Source: Flavobacterium psychrophilum (GTDB taxonomy: Bacteria; Bacteroidota; Bacteroidia; Flavobacteriales; Flavobacteriaceae). From it: 64,000 nucleotides of DNA. Every line of letters begins with the position of its first letter. Position 1 is the first letter of the stretch. The stretch lies in the NCBI GenBank assembly GCA_945860385.1, contig CAMAQD010000005.1, forward strand, positions 83,682 to 147,681, written 5' to 3'. Shown here piece after piece: positions 1-8,865 of the stretch. The position numbers and the translations under genes are program-made. The notes under the pieces are model-generated. The model made no database searches, was not told where the DNA came from, and was given only the letters and a program-made list of their open reading frames with translations.

Positions 1-13
1 AAGCAAATTTATA

Positions 14-547
14 ATGAAAAGAGAAGCTTTTCACATTGTTCCATTAAAATCAGAAGACGCTTTAAATCTCAATGAATTTATGGTTTCTAATGCGGAAAGA
101 TTTAGAAAATATTTTCCTAAAACTCTTTCGAGTAACTTGACTTTTGATGCTGCTGAAAGTTATATTTTGGATAAAATAGATGAATTTCAATCAAAATCTG
201 GTTTTACTTTTGTAATTAAAGAAAAAGCAACTCAAAATATAATTGGACTTGTTATTATAAAAAAATTGAATTGGGAAACCAAACAAGCTGAATTTGCTTA
301 TTGCATTGGTTCTGAATTTGAAGGAAAAGGTTTGACATCGTTTGCAGTAAAAGAAATGTCAAAATTTGCTTTTGAGGATTTGGGTTTGAAAACACTTCAA
401 ATCATTTCTCATAAAACTAATTTTGGAAGTATAAAAGTCGCTAAAAACTGTGGTTTTGTTTGGCAAAGAACATTACTAAACGAGTTTACTCCAACTTATG
501 AAGTTCCGTTAGATATGGAATTATATGAATTATATAATGAAAGATAA
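14..547 (+). CDS. GNAT-family N-acetyltransferase (RimJ/RimL type)
   Basis: A 177-residue protein of the size and layout of RimJ/RimL-type acetyltransferases, which move acetyl from acetyl-CoA to an amino group. The acetyl-CoA loop is visible as EFEGKGLTSFAVKEM in the middle of the protein. The C-terminal signature SIKVAKNCGFVWQRT matches the usual 'A..V.EK.GF' segment of the family. The substrate (ribosomal protein N-terminus, antibiotic or small amine) cannot be read from sequence. It overlaps the start of hemF by 11 bases, so the two are probably co-transcribed; any upstream genes lie outside the window. Confidence 0.85.
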   Translation: MKREAFHIVPLKSEDALNLNEFMVSNAERFRKYFPKTLSSNLTFDAAESYILDKIDEFQSKSGFTFVIKEKATQNIIGLVIIKKLNWETKQAEFAYCIGSEFEGKGLTSFAVKEMSKFAFEDLGLKTLQIISHKTNFGSIKVAKNCGFVWQRTLLNEFTPTYEVPLDMELYELYNER

Positions 548-1439
548 ATTTTATCAATACATACAAAACCTTCAAGACCAAATCTGTGCAGGATTGGAAA
601 ATGCTGATGGTTCAACTAAATTCCGCGAGGATATTTGGGAACGACCAGAAGGCGGAGGCGGACGAACACGTGTGATTGAAAACGGAGCAGTTTTCGAAAA
701 AGGCGGTGTCAATATTTCGGCAGTGCACGGAAAATTACCGGATTCGATGCAAAAATTGTTCAATGTGGGTGAAGCCGATTTTTTTGCCTGTGGATTGAGT
801 TTGGTTTTGCATCCAAAAAGTCCAATGGTGCCAACGGTTCACGCTAATTGGCGTTATTTTGAGATGTATGATGACAACGGAAACGTGATTCAGCAATGGT
901 TTGGTGGCGGACAAGATTTAACCCCTTATTATTTGTTTGAGGAAGATGCAATACACTTTCACCAAACCTGTAAAACGGCTTGTGACAAACACAATTTGGA
1001 GTTTTATCCAAAATATAAAAAACAATGTGATGCTTATTTTTGGAATGCACATCGAAATGAAGCTAGAGGAATAGGCGGATTATTTTTCGATTATTGCAAA
1101 GCAACTGACGAGATGTCAATGGAAAATTGGTTCAATTTTGTAACTGAAGTCGGAAATAGTTTCCTTGAAGCTTATGTTTTAATTGTTGAGAAGAGAAAAA
1201 ACATATTATATTCGGAAGCCAATAGAACTTGGCAGGAAATCCGTCGAGGTCGTTACGTCGAATTCAATTTGGTTCACGATAAAGGCACCTTGTTTGGATT
1301 GAAAACCAATGGTCGAATTGAGAGTATTCTGATGAGTTTGCCACCACACGTGCAGTGGGTTTATGACCATCATCCTGAAAAAGGAAGCGAAGAAGAAAAA
1401 CTAGTTACAACATTAGAGAATCCTAAAGAATGGGTATAA
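537..1439 (+). CDS. hemF: oxygen-dependent coproporphyrinogen III oxidase
   Basis: HemF oxidatively decarboxylates coproporphyrinogen III to protoporphyrinogen IX in the cytoplasm, using O2. Family landmarks are all present: ERPEGGGGRTRVIENG near the N-terminus, HANWRYFEMY, GGGQDLTPYY, NEARGIGGLFFDY and GRYVEFNLVHDKGT. The 300-residue length is normal. I chose the ATG at 537 (MKDKFYQ) over the in-frame ATG at 525, because homologues start there and the extra residues MNYI come from the overlapping upstream gene. The stop overlaps the start of the next gene by 10 bases. With hemB 1 kb downstream this is a heme-synthesis block. Confidence 0.96.
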   Translation: MKDKFYQYIQNLQDQICAGLENADGSTKFREDIWERPEGGGGRTRVIENGAVFEKGGVNISAVHGKLPDSMQKLFNVGEADFFACGLSLVLHPKSPMVPTVHANWRYFEMYDDNGNVIQQWFGGGQDLTPYYLFEEDAIHFHQTCKTACDKHNLEFYPKYKKQCDAYFWNAHRNEARGIGGLFFDYCKATDEMSMENWFNFVTEVGNSFLEAYVLIVEKRKNILYSEANRTWQEIRRGRYVEFNLVHDKGTLFGLKTNGRIESILMSLPPHVQWVYDHHPEKGSEEEKLVTTLENPKEWV

Positions 1440-2374
1440 AAACGTTTTACTTTATTGTGATTGGAGGAATTTTCGGCTGCTTTGCTCAAGAAAATTCTAC
1501 TCCTAATCCTTATTTTAAATCGTACGATGATAATGTGATTGCGAGTTTGTATTATTTGGATGTTTCCAATAATTTTCAATTTGTTACGACAAATTCAAGC
1601 GGAAAAAAAACTACTTTGGATTTAATTCCGAATCGTAGAGAACAAATAGGAGTAAGCGTTTCCTATAGATTTGTGGATATCTCTTATGGATTTTCACCAA
1701 AGTTTTTTGATGTAAATAAAGATAATGGTAATTCAAAACTGTTTAATATCAGTACCCGATTTATTGTAAAACAGTGGATGCAAACGATTAGTTTTATCAA
1801 CCAAACTGGATTTTATGTCGATTATGGCGCGATAACAGTACCTTTCACAGATATGAGGTCTACTAAAATAGGAGGAGTAACATCGTATATTTTTAATCCT
1901 AATTTTTCTTTTAAAACAATAGCTAATCAAAAACAATGGCAAACCAAGAGTTCGGGTAGTTTTATTCCAAATTTCGCTTTTTTTTATACCAATCTTGATT
2001 TGAACGATGGAAGTCCTGATACAAAAAGTAATATTTTTGAAATGACTATATCACCCTCGTATTATTATAATTTTGTAATCAATAACAAGTTTTTAATTTC
2101 AGCAGGACTGGCTATAGGAGGAGGAATTAGCAATATTGACAGTGATATTTCGGGTATTTTTGAATCGAATGCAAGTTTAAAAATGGGTTATAATACGGAT
2201 TCGTTTTTCTCATTCTTAAATGTTAATTATTTCGCTTTTGTTCAAAATAGTGAAGCCAAAATACAATTGAATGACAATGTTTCAACTTTAAATGTTTCAG
2301 TTGGATATCGATTTGAACCTCCAAAAAAAGTAAAAGAAGTATTTGAAACTGTTCATCAAAAGACAGGGCTTTAA
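1430..2374 (+). CDS. outer-membrane beta-barrel-like protein, DUF4421-type
   Basis: A 314-residue exported protein beginning with a hydrophobic signal segment (MGIKTFYFIVIGGIFGCFAQ). The mature part alternates hydrophobic and polar residues and ends in YRFEPPKK..., as expected for a beta-barrel. The segment after the signal (YFKSYDDNVIASLYYLD, then LIPNRREQIGVSVSYRFVDISYGFSP) resembles the Bacteroidota DUF4421 family; that assignment is from memory of the family pattern. Function is unknown. The start lies inside hemF, so translation may be coupled, but no direct role in heme metabolism can be seen. Confidence 0.75.
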   Translation: MGIKTFYFIVIGGIFGCFAQENSTPNPYFKSYDDNVIASLYYLDVSNNFQFVTTNSSGKKTTLDLIPNRREQIGVSVSYRFVDISYGFSPKFFDVNKDNGNSKLFNISTRFIVKQWMQTISFINQTGFYVDYGAITVPFTDMRSTKIGGVTSYIFNPNFSFKTIANQKQWQTKSSGSFIPNFAFFYTNLDLNDGSPDTKSNIFEMTISPSYYYNFVINNKFLISAGLAIGGGISNIDSDISGIFESNASLKMGYNTDSFFSFLNVNYFAFVQNSEAKIQLNDNVSTLNVSVGYRFEPPKKVKEVFETVHQKTGL

Positions 2375-2414
2375 TATTTTTTAATCATAAATTTACAATC
2401 TAAAACACAAAAAT

Positions 2415-3407
2415 ATGTTTCCACTAAACAGAAATAGAAGATTAAGAACCAATGAATCCATTCGTTCTCTCGTTCGTGAAACCTCATTAAGTCCAAACGA
2501 TTTTATGCTCCCAATGTTTGTTGCCGAAGGAAAAGACGTAAAAATTGCTATTGCATCGATGCCTGGAATCTATCGTCATTCGTTAGACAATACCGTCAAA
2601 GAAGTCAAAGAAGCTTGGGATTTGGGTATTAAAGCTGTCAATATTTATGTAAAAGTGAGCGAAAATTTGAAAGACAATTTAGGGGTCGAAGCATGGAACA
2701 AAGACGGATTAATGCAACAAACCATTCGCGCCATCAAAGACGCCGTTCCTGAAATGATTGTAATGCCAGACGTAGCCTTAGATCCTTATTCTATCTACGG
2801 TCACGACGGAATTATTAAAAACGGACAAATTATAAATGATGCCACAATCGAAGCCTTAACGCTAATGAGTTTAAGTCACGCCGAAGCCGGAGCCGATTTT
2901 GTTGCGCCAAGCGATATGATGGACGGTCGCGTGCTTGCCATTCGCAAAGCTTTGGAAGAAAATGGTCATCATAATGTGGGAATTATGAGTTACAGCGCCA
3001 AATATGCTTCGGCATTTTATGGCCCATTTCGCGATGCTTTAGACAGTGCTCCTGTCGATATGGAAAATGTTCCAAAAGACAAAAAAACCTACCAAATGGA
3101 TTATGCCAATCGCATTGAAGCCATCCGCGAAACATTGGACGATGTTGCCGAAGGAGCTGATATTGTAATGGTAAAGCCAGGAATGGCATACCTTGACATC
3201 GTTCGCGAAGTAAAAAATGTTGTTCACGTTCCTGTAGCAGTGTACCAAGTTTCTGGCGAATATGCAATGGTGAAAGCTTCTGCCGAAAGAGGTTGGCTTG
3301 ACCACGACCAAATTATGATCGAACAATTATATTGCATCAAACGAGCAGGCGCAAATATTATATCAACTTATTTTGCCAAAGAAGCGGCAAGACTTTTAAA
3401 TAAATAA
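2415..3407 (+). CDS. hemB: delta-aminolevulinic acid dehydratase (porphobilinogen synthase)
   Basis: HemB condenses two 5-aminolevulinate molecules to porphobilinogen. The two active-site lysine regions are clear: YSAKYASAFYGPFRDA and the Schiff-base lysine in MVKPGMAYLD. The metal-binding segment reads MPDVALDPYSIYGHDG, without the three cysteines of zinc-type enzymes, so this should be a magnesium-type HemB (inference from the family's known dichotomy). The 330-residue length is normal. The c-type cytochrome gene starts 3 bases after its stop, so the two are almost certainly one transcript. Confidence 0.97.
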   Translation: MFPLNRNRRLRTNESIRSLVRETSLSPNDFMLPMFVAEGKDVKIAIASMPGIYRHSLDNTVKEVKEAWDLGIKAVNIYVKVSENLKDNLGVEAWNKDGLMQQTIRAIKDAVPEMIVMPDVALDPYSIYGHDGIIKNGQIINDATIEALTLMSLSHAEAGADFVAPSDMMDGRVLAIRKALEENGHHNVGIMSYSAKYASAFYGPFRDALDSAPVDMENVPKDKKTYQMDYANRIEAIRETLDDVAEGADIVMVKPGMAYLDIVREVKNVVHVPVAVYQVSGEYAMVKASAERGWLDHDQIMIEQLYCIKRAGANIISTYFAKEAARLLNK

Positions 3408-3410
3408 TTC

Positions 3411-3812
3411 ATGAAAAAATTAATATTACCAATGTTATTTGCAGGAATGTTAGTTACAGTTTCTTGTAAAAAAGACGGTTCAGAAGAATCCTTTGGCAAA
3501 CCCGAAACAACAGAGGCAACAACCGAAGGTCAAAAACCTGAGGATTTGGGCAAAGAAATTTTTAACGGGAAAGGTGCTTGTATTGCTTGCCATAAACCCG
3601 ATGTAAAACTCGTTGGGCCAAGTTTACAGGACATAGCCAAAATCTATAAAGAAAAAAATGGAAATATGGTAACTTTCCTTAAAGGCGAAGGAGAACCCAT
3701 TGTTGACCCAACGCAATATGCGCTGATGAAACCTAATTTTGTCATAACAAAGACCTTTTCAGATGAAGAATTGAAAGCTTTGGAGGCTTATGTTTATTCC
3801 CATTTGAAATAA
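3411..3812 (+). CDS. c-type cytochrome lipoprotein
   Basis: A 133-residue lipoprotein precursor: MKKLILPMLFAGMLVTVSC gives a lipobox cysteine at residue 19. An acidic linker follows, then a single class I cytochrome c domain with heme-attachment motif CIACH and a candidate axial methionine in ALMKPNF. It resembles small electron carriers found in flavobacteria, but the redox partner is not evident. It lies directly behind hemB, a sensible pairing because the protein needs heme. A strong hairpin follows about 100 bases downstream. Confidence 0.9.
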   Translation: MKKLILPMLFAGMLVTVSCKKDGSEESFGKPETTEATTEGQKPEDLGKEIFNGKGACIACHKPDVKLVGPSLQDIAKIYKEKNGNMVTFLKGEGEPIVDPTQYALMKPNFVITKTFSDEELKALEAYVYSHLK

Positions 3813-3831
3813 TTTTATCTTATTTAGTTTT

Positions 3832-3909
3832 AGGAGCTATTTCCTGCTGTCCACTATATCTTTTGTGGCGAACACCGCCACAAAAGGATGCCGTTTCCAT
3901 CAGGGCTAA
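3832..3909. repeat. composite intergenic inverted repeat, short copy (conserved ends AGGAGCTA...GGGCTAA)
   Basis: A 78-base element starts AGGAGCTATTTCCTGCTGTCC and ends TTTCCATCAGGGCTAA. Its middle is a perfect 11-bp stem, CTTTTGTGGCG (3860-3870) against CGCCACAAAAG (3876-3886), with a 5-base loop. The copy at 20348-20493 has the same ends but a completely different, longer arm. See the finding. Confidence 0.7.
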
Positions 3910-3910
3910 A

Positions 3911-3940
3911 AAAACCATTTCAGTCGAGATGGTTTTGTTT
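3911..3940 (+). terminator. rho-independent terminator after the hemB-cytochrome unit
   Basis: AAAACCAT (3911-3918) pairs with ATGGTTTT (3929-3936) and is followed by GTTTTTT. It sits directly after the intergenic repeat and would end the heme-block transcript. Confidence 0.65.
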
Positions 3941-3954
3941 TTTAACAAATCTTT

Positions 3955-3990
3955 CTTTGCGAACTTTGTGCCTTCTTTGTGAACTTTGTG
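3955..3990 (+). repeat. degenerate tandem repeat, unit CTTTGTGAACTTTGTG-like
   Basis: The run CTTTGCGAACTTTGTGCC then CTTTGTGAACTTTGTG is two imperfect copies of one unit. Related copies lie upstream of dinB (57366-57403) and, inverted, after the fumarase gene (8724-8741). TTTG tetramers inside it could serve as the -33 element for ogt. Confidence 0.6.
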
Positions 3991-4001
3991 GTTAATTTTT
4001 T

Positions 4002-4009
4002 TACTTTTA
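4002..4009 (+). promoter_or_regulatory. candidate -7 box of ogt
   Basis: TACTTTTA is one base off the Bacteroidota consensus TAnnTTTG and ends 4 bases before the ATG, so the transcript would be nearly leaderless. Confidence 0.4.
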
Positions 4010-4013
4010 TAAT

Positions 4014-4484
4014 ATGGAAACCACTTACATCAAAACGGCTTTAGGAATTGCCAAAATAATAGGCGATGAAGAAGGTATTTCAGTTATTTCAGTATCCGAT
4101 GAAGGCGAAATTTCAGATTCTATTCCAAAAGTTTTGCAAGAAGCCGTTTCGCAACTCAACGACTATTTCGAGGGAAAAGGAACTGATTTCACTTTCAAAT
4201 TAAATCCATCTGGAACCGAATTTCAACAAAAAGTTTGGAAAGGGTTACTAGAAATTCCTTTCGGAAAAACAATATCTTATATGGAACTATCCAAGAAATT
4301 GGGAGATGTCAAAGCCATTCGAGCCGTGGCTTCGGCCAATGGGAAAAATCCGCTTTGGATTGTAGTTCCTTGTCACAGAGTCATTGGAACCGATGGTTCC
4401 CTAACCGGTTATGCTGGCGGATTGTGGCGAAAAAAGTGGTTGCTTGAACACGAAAACCCTACAAATCAAGTTAGTTTATTTTAG
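4014..4484 (+). CDS. ogt: methylated-DNA--protein-cysteine methyltransferase
   Basis: This suicide repair protein transfers the alkyl group from O6-alkylguanine to its own cysteine. The acceptor motif PCHRVIG is present, followed by the usual glycine-rich YAGGLWRKKWLLEHE end. The DNA-binding helix region is FGKTISYMELSKKLG. At 156 residues it is the short form without an Ada regulatory domain. It has its own candidate promoter just before the ATG, and the next gene (an exonuclease) is also nucleic-acid related. Confidence 0.95.
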   Translation: METTYIKTALGIAKIIGDEEGISVISVSDEGEISDSIPKVLQEAVSQLNDYFEGKGTDFTFKLNPSGTEFQQKVWKGLLEIPFGKTISYMELSKKLGDVKAIRAVASANGKNPLWIVVPCHRVIGTDGSLTGYAGGLWRKKWLLEHENPTNQVSLF

Positions 4485-4594
4485 GGAATGCAGAAATTGC
4501 ACGAATTTTCATTGATTTAAATTTAATTGCAAACAAAATTTGACTAAATTTAGAACTTCAAAAGTTTTTGAAATTTGTATTTAAATAAATCTTT

Positions 4595-5308
4595 ATGATA
4601 GAAAAAATCAACCTCAACAACATTCTGTTTCTTGACATCGAAACTGTTCCAGAAGTAGCTGATTTCAATTCTTTGGATGACGAAATGAAAGCACTTTGGG
4701 AACACAAAACCCAATACCAACGCAAAGACGAATACACCGCAGAGGATTTTTATGAACGAGCCGGAATTTGGGCAGAGTTCGGAAAAATTGTCTGCATTTC
4801 TGTGGGTTATTTTACTATCAAAGGGGATATTCGAAATTTTAGAGTGACATCCTTTTTTGGAGAAGAAAAGAAAATTCTTTACGATTTTATCAATCTTTTG
4901 AACAATCATTTCAATCAACCGCAACATGTTTTGTGTGGTCATAATGCCAAGGAATTCGACATTCCGTTTATTGCCCGCCGAATGATTATTAATAATATTG
5001 CCATTCCTAACAAGCTTAATTTATTTGGAAAAAAACCATGGGAAATTCCGCATCTCGACACTTTAGAATTGTGGAAGTTTGGTGATTATAAACATTTTAC
5101 TTCCTTGAAATTAATGTGTAAAGTGCTCGGAATTCCTTCCCCAAAAGGCGATATCGACGGCAGTCAAGTAGGTCACGTTTTTTATGTGGACAAGGACATT
5201 GACAGAATTGTGACCTATTGTGAAAAAGACACTATCGCCGTGGCGCAGATTTTCTTGCGTTTGCGACGGGAAGATTTGTTGATTGAAGAGGAAATTATTC
5301 ACGTTTAA
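4595..5308 (+). CDS. PolB-like DEDD-superfamily 3'-5' exonuclease
   Basis: A 237-residue predicted 3'-5' exonuclease with all three Exo motifs: Exo I FLDIETVPE (residues about 12-20), Exo II CGHNAKEFDIPFIARR, and Exo III YCEKDTIAVAQIF with tyrosine and aspartate correctly spaced. The motif set fits the stand-alone PolB-type exonucleases (DNA_pol_B_exo2-like) common in Bacteroidota. There is no polymerase domain. Substrate and partners are unknown; a proofreading or repair role is inferred from the fold and from lying next to ogt. Confidence 0.85.
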   Translation: MIEKINLNNILFLDIETVPEVADFNSLDDEMKALWEHKTQYQRKDEYTAEDFYERAGIWAEFGKIVCISVGYFTIKGDIRNFRVTSFFGEEKKILYDFINLLNNHFNQPQHVLCGHNAKEFDIPFIARRMIINNIAIPNKLNLFGKKPWEIPHLDTLELWKFGDYKHFTSLKLMCKVLGIPSPKGDIDGSQVGHVFYVDKDIDRIVTYCEKDTIAVAQIFLRLRREDLLIEEEIIHV

Positions 5309-5379
5309 AATTCTTTATTGACATCGGAATTGCTATTTGAGATTGCAATTGATTTATTACATTTACAAAAAAACAGATT

Positions 5380-6819
5380 ATGGTATTGAGCAGATTTTGG
5401 TTGGTAATTTTTATTTCTTCAATTGTATTTGTGATTTTCAGCTTATTTTCTGGTAACAGTTATACAATTGACAATGTTTTAAACGGAAAAAAAGACGATC
5501 CTATTCTGATTTCTGAAAAATATATGGATCAGATTCCTGCTTTTATAAAAGATAGCATCAATAAATCCGAAGACAAAACCTTTATTATCAACAGAGATAC
5601 ACTAAATGCCGACACTAGTTATGTGTATAAAAACAAAGTAGTGAAAATTTTTAGCGGTGTTCAAAAATCGGATGGTTTATTGCCCACTTGCAAAAGCACA
5701 TTACTTGATTTAATTCTGCCCCTTATGGCTTATTTGGCTTTTTTCTGTGGCTTGATGGAGCTTTTAATTATTTCTGGAGCCTCTGGAAAATTGGCTAAAG
5801 TATTGAGTCCCGTTTTTGTAAAAGTGTTTCCAAGTATTCCCAAAAATCATCCCTCAATTTCCTATATGACCTTAAACTTTTCTGCCAATTTCTTAGGATT
5901 GGATTCAGCTGCGACACCTTTTGGATTAAAAGCTATGGAAAGTTTGCAAGAACTAAATCCCGACAAAGATCGAGCAAGTGATGCTCAAATTATGTTTATG
6001 TGTTTGCACGCTTCGGGGCTAACTTTAATAGCAACTTCCATCATTGGCTATCGTGCTGCTGCTAATGCCAGCAATCCTGCCGATGTGATGTTACCTTGTA
6101 TAATAACTTCTTTTATTGGTACAATTGCAGCTTTTCTGATTGTTGGAATTAAACAAAAAATTAATTTCAAAAGCGCTTCTTTAGTTATCGGATTAATGGT
6201 CTTAATTGCTGCTATTGTTGGTTTGTTGATGTATGTAAATCATCTGGATTTAATTGGCAAAAACTATTTTACCTCCAATCTTTCGGCCTTAATATTGGTG
6301 GGAATTATTGTTTTTACTTTGATCTTTTCGTTTATCAAAGAGAAAAAATTCACAGAAGCCAATACGACTGTTTATGAAACCTTTGTGACAGGCGCCAATA
6401 ATGGAGTGAAAACCGGAGTGACCATTTTTCCTTATGTTTTGGGAATGTTGGTGGCCATTTCTTTATTCAGAAACAGTGGTTTGTTTGAAATTATTAGCAA
6501 TTGGATTGCTTTTGCTTTTTCGAATATGGGAGTAAGCAAAGAAATCACGGATGCTTTACCAGTAGCCATGCTACGACCTTTCAGTTCTGCGGGATCAAGA
6601 GGATTTTTGATAGATTCAATGAATACTTTTGGCGCCGATTCCATGACAGGAAGGTTAAGCAGTATTTTTCAATGTAGCGCGGAAAGTACTTTTTATGTGA
6701 TTGCGGTTTACTTTGGTTCTGTTAATATAAAAAACACCAGATATGCTTTGGGAACGATGCTTATAGTTGACTTGATTTGTGTGATCACAGCAATTTTTGT
6801 GGCGAGTTGGTTTTTTTAG
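5380..6819 (+). CDS. fused SpmA/SpmB-type nucleoside-recognition (Gate) membrane protein
   Basis: A 479-residue polytopic inner-membrane protein. The N-terminal part carries an SpmA-like half (LDSAATPFGLKAMESLQELNP; MCLHASGLTLIATSIIGYRA) and the C-terminal part an SpmB-like half (VTIFPYVLGMLVAISLFRNSG; MLRPFSSAGSRGF; STFYVIAVYFGSV). In Bacillus these are two separate spore-maturation proteins; here they are one chain. A non-lipidic extracytoplasmic insert of about 70 residues follows the first membrane segment. These Gate-family proteins are transporter-like with unknown substrate. Sporulation is not implied. Confidence 0.85.
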   Translation: MVLSRFWLVIFISSIVFVIFSLFSGNSYTIDNVLNGKKDDPILISEKYMDQIPAFIKDSINKSEDKTFIINRDTLNADTSYVYKNKVVKIFSGVQKSDGLLPTCKSTLLDLILPLMAYLAFFCGLMELLIISGASGKLAKVLSPVFVKVFPSIPKNHPSISYMTLNFSANFLGLDSAATPFGLKAMESLQELNPDKDRASDAQIMFMCLHASGLTLIATSIIGYRAAANASNPADVMLPCIITSFIGTIAAFLIVGIKQKINFKSASLVIGLMVLIAAIVGLLMYVNHLDLIGKNYFTSNLSALILVGIIVFTLIFSFIKEKKFTEANTTVYETFVTGANNGVKTGVTIFPYVLGMLVAISLFRNSGLFEIISNWIAFAFSNMGVSKEITDALPVAMLRPFSSAGSRGFLIDSMNTFGADSMTGRLSSIFQCSAESTFYVIAVYFGSVNIKNTRYALGTMLIVDLICVITAIFVASWFF

Positions 6820-6831
6820 AACTAAAAATTT

Positions 6832-7002
6832 ATGAGTCGTTTATTCAGAAAGTTAATTTTTTTGTGGGTTGGTAACATTTCTATGTGGTTTTATTATGGA
6901 GGTAATAAGAAGATGGAAGATGTTGCCAAAGACGATAATGAGATTCTAGGAATAGTGGTAACATTAATTTTGGGGTTTCTAATTTATTTTTCTTTTAAAT
7001 AA
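6832..7002 (+). CDS. small two-segment membrane protein, hypothetical
   Basis: A 56-codon frame starts MSRLFRKLIFLWVGNISMWF and ends VTLILGFLIYFSFK. It has a hydrophobic N-terminal stretch, a charged middle (KKMEDVAKDDNE) and a second hydrophobic stretch. It begins 12 bases after the SpmA/B fusion stop, in the same direction, which favours a real co-transcribed gene. No family is recognised. It could be a small accessory subunit of the preceding transporter-like protein, but that is only positional inference. Confidence 0.5.
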   Translation: MSRLFRKLIFLWVGNISMWFYYGGNKKMEDVAKDDNEILGIVVTLILGFLIYFSFK

Positions 7003-7041
7003 TTTATAACAATTCTAAAACAGAAGGTGAGATAAATCAGG

Positions 7042-7070
7042 TTTTGTTCCTTCTACAATTCTTATATTTG
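7042..7070 (+). promoter_or_regulatory. promoter of the fumarase gene
   Basis: A -33 TTTG (7042-7045) and -7 box TATATTTG (7063-7070) are separated by 17 bases, matching the Bacteroidota sigma-ABfr-type consensus. The ATG is 21 bases downstream of the box. Confidence 0.65.
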
Positions 7071-7091
7071 AAGTTCTAAAAAAAACTCACT

Positions 7092-8693
7092 ATGGACTTT
7101 ATATACCAGGATCCTTATCCAATTTTAAAAGACGATACCCAATATCGTAAAATCACTTCCGATTTTGTAAAAACAGAAAAATTAGGCGATAGAGAAATCT
7201 TGACCGTAGACCCAAAAGGTTTGGAATTGTTGGCTCAAGAAGCCTTGAAAGACGTTTCTTTTATGTTGAGAACTGCTCATCTAGAAAAGCTAAGAGCCAT
7301 TCTTGACGATCCCGAAGCGACAGACAACGACCGTTTTGTGGCTTACAATTTGTTGCAAAATGCAGTTGTGGCTATCGAAGGTGAATTGCCTTCTTGTCAA
7401 GACACCGGAACGGCGATTGTAATGGCCAAAAAAGGTGAAAATGTATATACGGGAGTCGATGATGCCGAATGGCTTTCAAAAGGTATTTTCAATACTTATC
7501 AAGAAAGAAATCTTCGGTATTCCCAAATTGTACCCATCAGTATGTTCGAAGAAAAAAACTCAGGTTCGAATCTTCCGGCGCAGATTGATATTTATGCCAA
7601 AAAAGGAGCTACTTATGAGTTCTTGTTTTTAGCAAAAGGCGGTGGCTCTGCCAATAAAACCTATTTGTACCAACAAACGAAATCGCTATTGAATGAAAAA
7701 TCAATGGACGCTTTTATTCGTGCTAAAATTATGGACTTGGGAACTTCAGCTTGTCCACCGTATCACCTGGCTTTAGTGATTGGAGGAACTTCAGCGGAAG
7801 CTAATTTGGCTACGGTTAAAAAAGCATCAGCGGGATATTTCGACCATTTGCCAACATCAGGAAATATGGCTGGTCAGGCTTTCCGTGATTTAGAATGTGA
7901 GAAAAGAGTTCAGCTAATCTGTCAACAAAGTGCTATTGGAGCACAATTTGGCGGTAAATATTTTACCCACGATGTCCGTGTAATTCGTTTGCCACGTCAC
8001 GCGGCTTCTTGTCCGGTTGGATTGGGAGTCTCCTGTTCGGCTGATAGAAATATAAAAGGAAAAATTACCAAAGACGGTATTTTTGTAGAGCAATTGGAAG
8101 TAAATCCAAAACGTTTGTTGCCAGAAACAGCACCACATTTGGAGCCTGCTGTCGAAATTGATTTGAACCAACCAATGGCTGAAATTCTTAAAAAATTGTC
8201 ACAATACCCAATCAAAACGCGTTTGAAACTAAACGGAACTTTGATTGTAGCCCGAGATATTGCCCACGCTAAAATCAAGGAATTATTGGATGCCGGTAAA
8301 CCAATGCCGGAATACTTCAAAAATCACCCAATCTATTATGCAGGACCTGCAAAAACACCGGAAGGAATGGCTTCGGGGAGTTTTGGACCGACAACGGCAG
8401 GTAGAATGGATGTTTACGTAGAGGAATTCCAAAAAAATGGCGGAAGTATGGTAATGCTTGCCAAAGGAAACAGAACCAAAGAAGTAAAAGACGCTTGTCA
8501 AAAATATGGTGGATTCTATTTGGGTTCCATTGGAGGGCCAGCAGCTATTTTGGCAAAAGAAAATATCCTTTCAGTCGAGATTGTTGATTTTGAAGAATTA
8601 GGAATGGAAGCTGTTCGTAAAATTACTATTAAAGATTTTCCGGCTTTTATTATCACGGATGATAAAGGAAATGATTTCTTTGAGAATTTGTAA
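7092..8693 (+). CDS. class I (iron-sulfur) fumarate hydratase
   Basis: This 533-residue enzyme interconverts fumarate and malate in the TCA cycle. Class I features are seen: [16 protein letters not shown] around the first cluster cysteine, [20 protein letters not shown], and [14 protein letters not shown] with further cysteines. The C-terminal beta domain contains [15 protein letters not shown] and [12 protein letters not shown]- and C-terminal (alpha/beta) parts are fused in one chain, as in E. coli FumA/FumB. A canonical promoter precedes it and a terminator follows, so it is probably monocistronic. Oxygen sensitivity is expected for this class. Confidence 0.95.
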   Translation: MDFIYQDPYPILKDDTQYRKITSDFVKTEKLGDREILTVDPKGLELLAQEALKDVSFMLRTAHLEKLRAILDDPEATDNDRFVAYNLLQNAVVAIEGELPSCQDTGTAIVMAKKGENVYTGVDDAEWLSKGIFNTYQERNLRYSQIVPISMFEEKNSGSNLPAQIDIYAKKGATYEFLFLAKGGGSANKTYLYQQTKSLLNEKSMDAFIRAKIMDLGTSACPPYHLALVIGGTSAEANLATVKKASAGYFDHLPTSGNMAGQAFRDLECEKRVQLICQQSAIGAQFGGKYFTHDVRVIRLPRHAASCPVGLGVSCSADRNIKGKITKDGIFVEQLEVNPKRLLPETAPHLEPAVEIDLNQPMAEILKKLSQYPIKTRLKLNGTLIVARDIAHAKIKELLDAGKPMPEYFKNHPIYYAGPAKTPEGMASGSFGPTTAGRMDVYVEEFQKNGGSMVMLAKGNRTKEVKDACQKYGGFYLGSIGGPAAILAKENILSVEIVDFEELGMEAVRKITIKDFPAFIITDDKGNDFFENL

Positions 8694-8723
8694 AGTTTAA
8701 CAGAAAAGAACGCATTGTCTTTT

Positions 8724-8741
8724 CGCAAAGTTCGCAAAGTT
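8724..8741 (-). repeat. inverted copy of the CTTTGCGAACTTTGCG repeat
   Basis: CGCAAAGTTCGCAAAGTT is the reverse complement of the unit seen upstream of ogt and dinB. Here it lies just downstream of the fumarase stop, before the terminator. Confidence 0.5.
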
Positions 8742-8752
8742 TTATAATAACT

Positions 8753-8777
8753 AAACCGCCTTAATTGGGCGGTTTTT
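8753..8777 (+). terminator. terminator of the fumarase gene
   Basis: AAACCGCC (8753-8760) pairs with GGCGGTTT (8768-8775) across a 7-base loop and runs into a T tract. Confidence 0.85.
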
Positions 8778-8865
8778 GTTTTTTGAGATCTCTTTCAGAA
8801 AGCTTTATGGCAGTTTTTGAGTAGTTTTAGCCTTTCAAAGGCTTCAAGCTTTCGAGGTGATAATT

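Noticed and set aside
2983-3326. Two overlapping minus-strand frames of about 95 codons inside hemB
   Set aside because: Both are shadows of a fully conserved hemB frame.
5380-6819. Sporulation function for the SpmA/SpmB fusion
   Set aside because: Bacteroidota do not form endospores and no other spore gene is present; the family is broader than its name.
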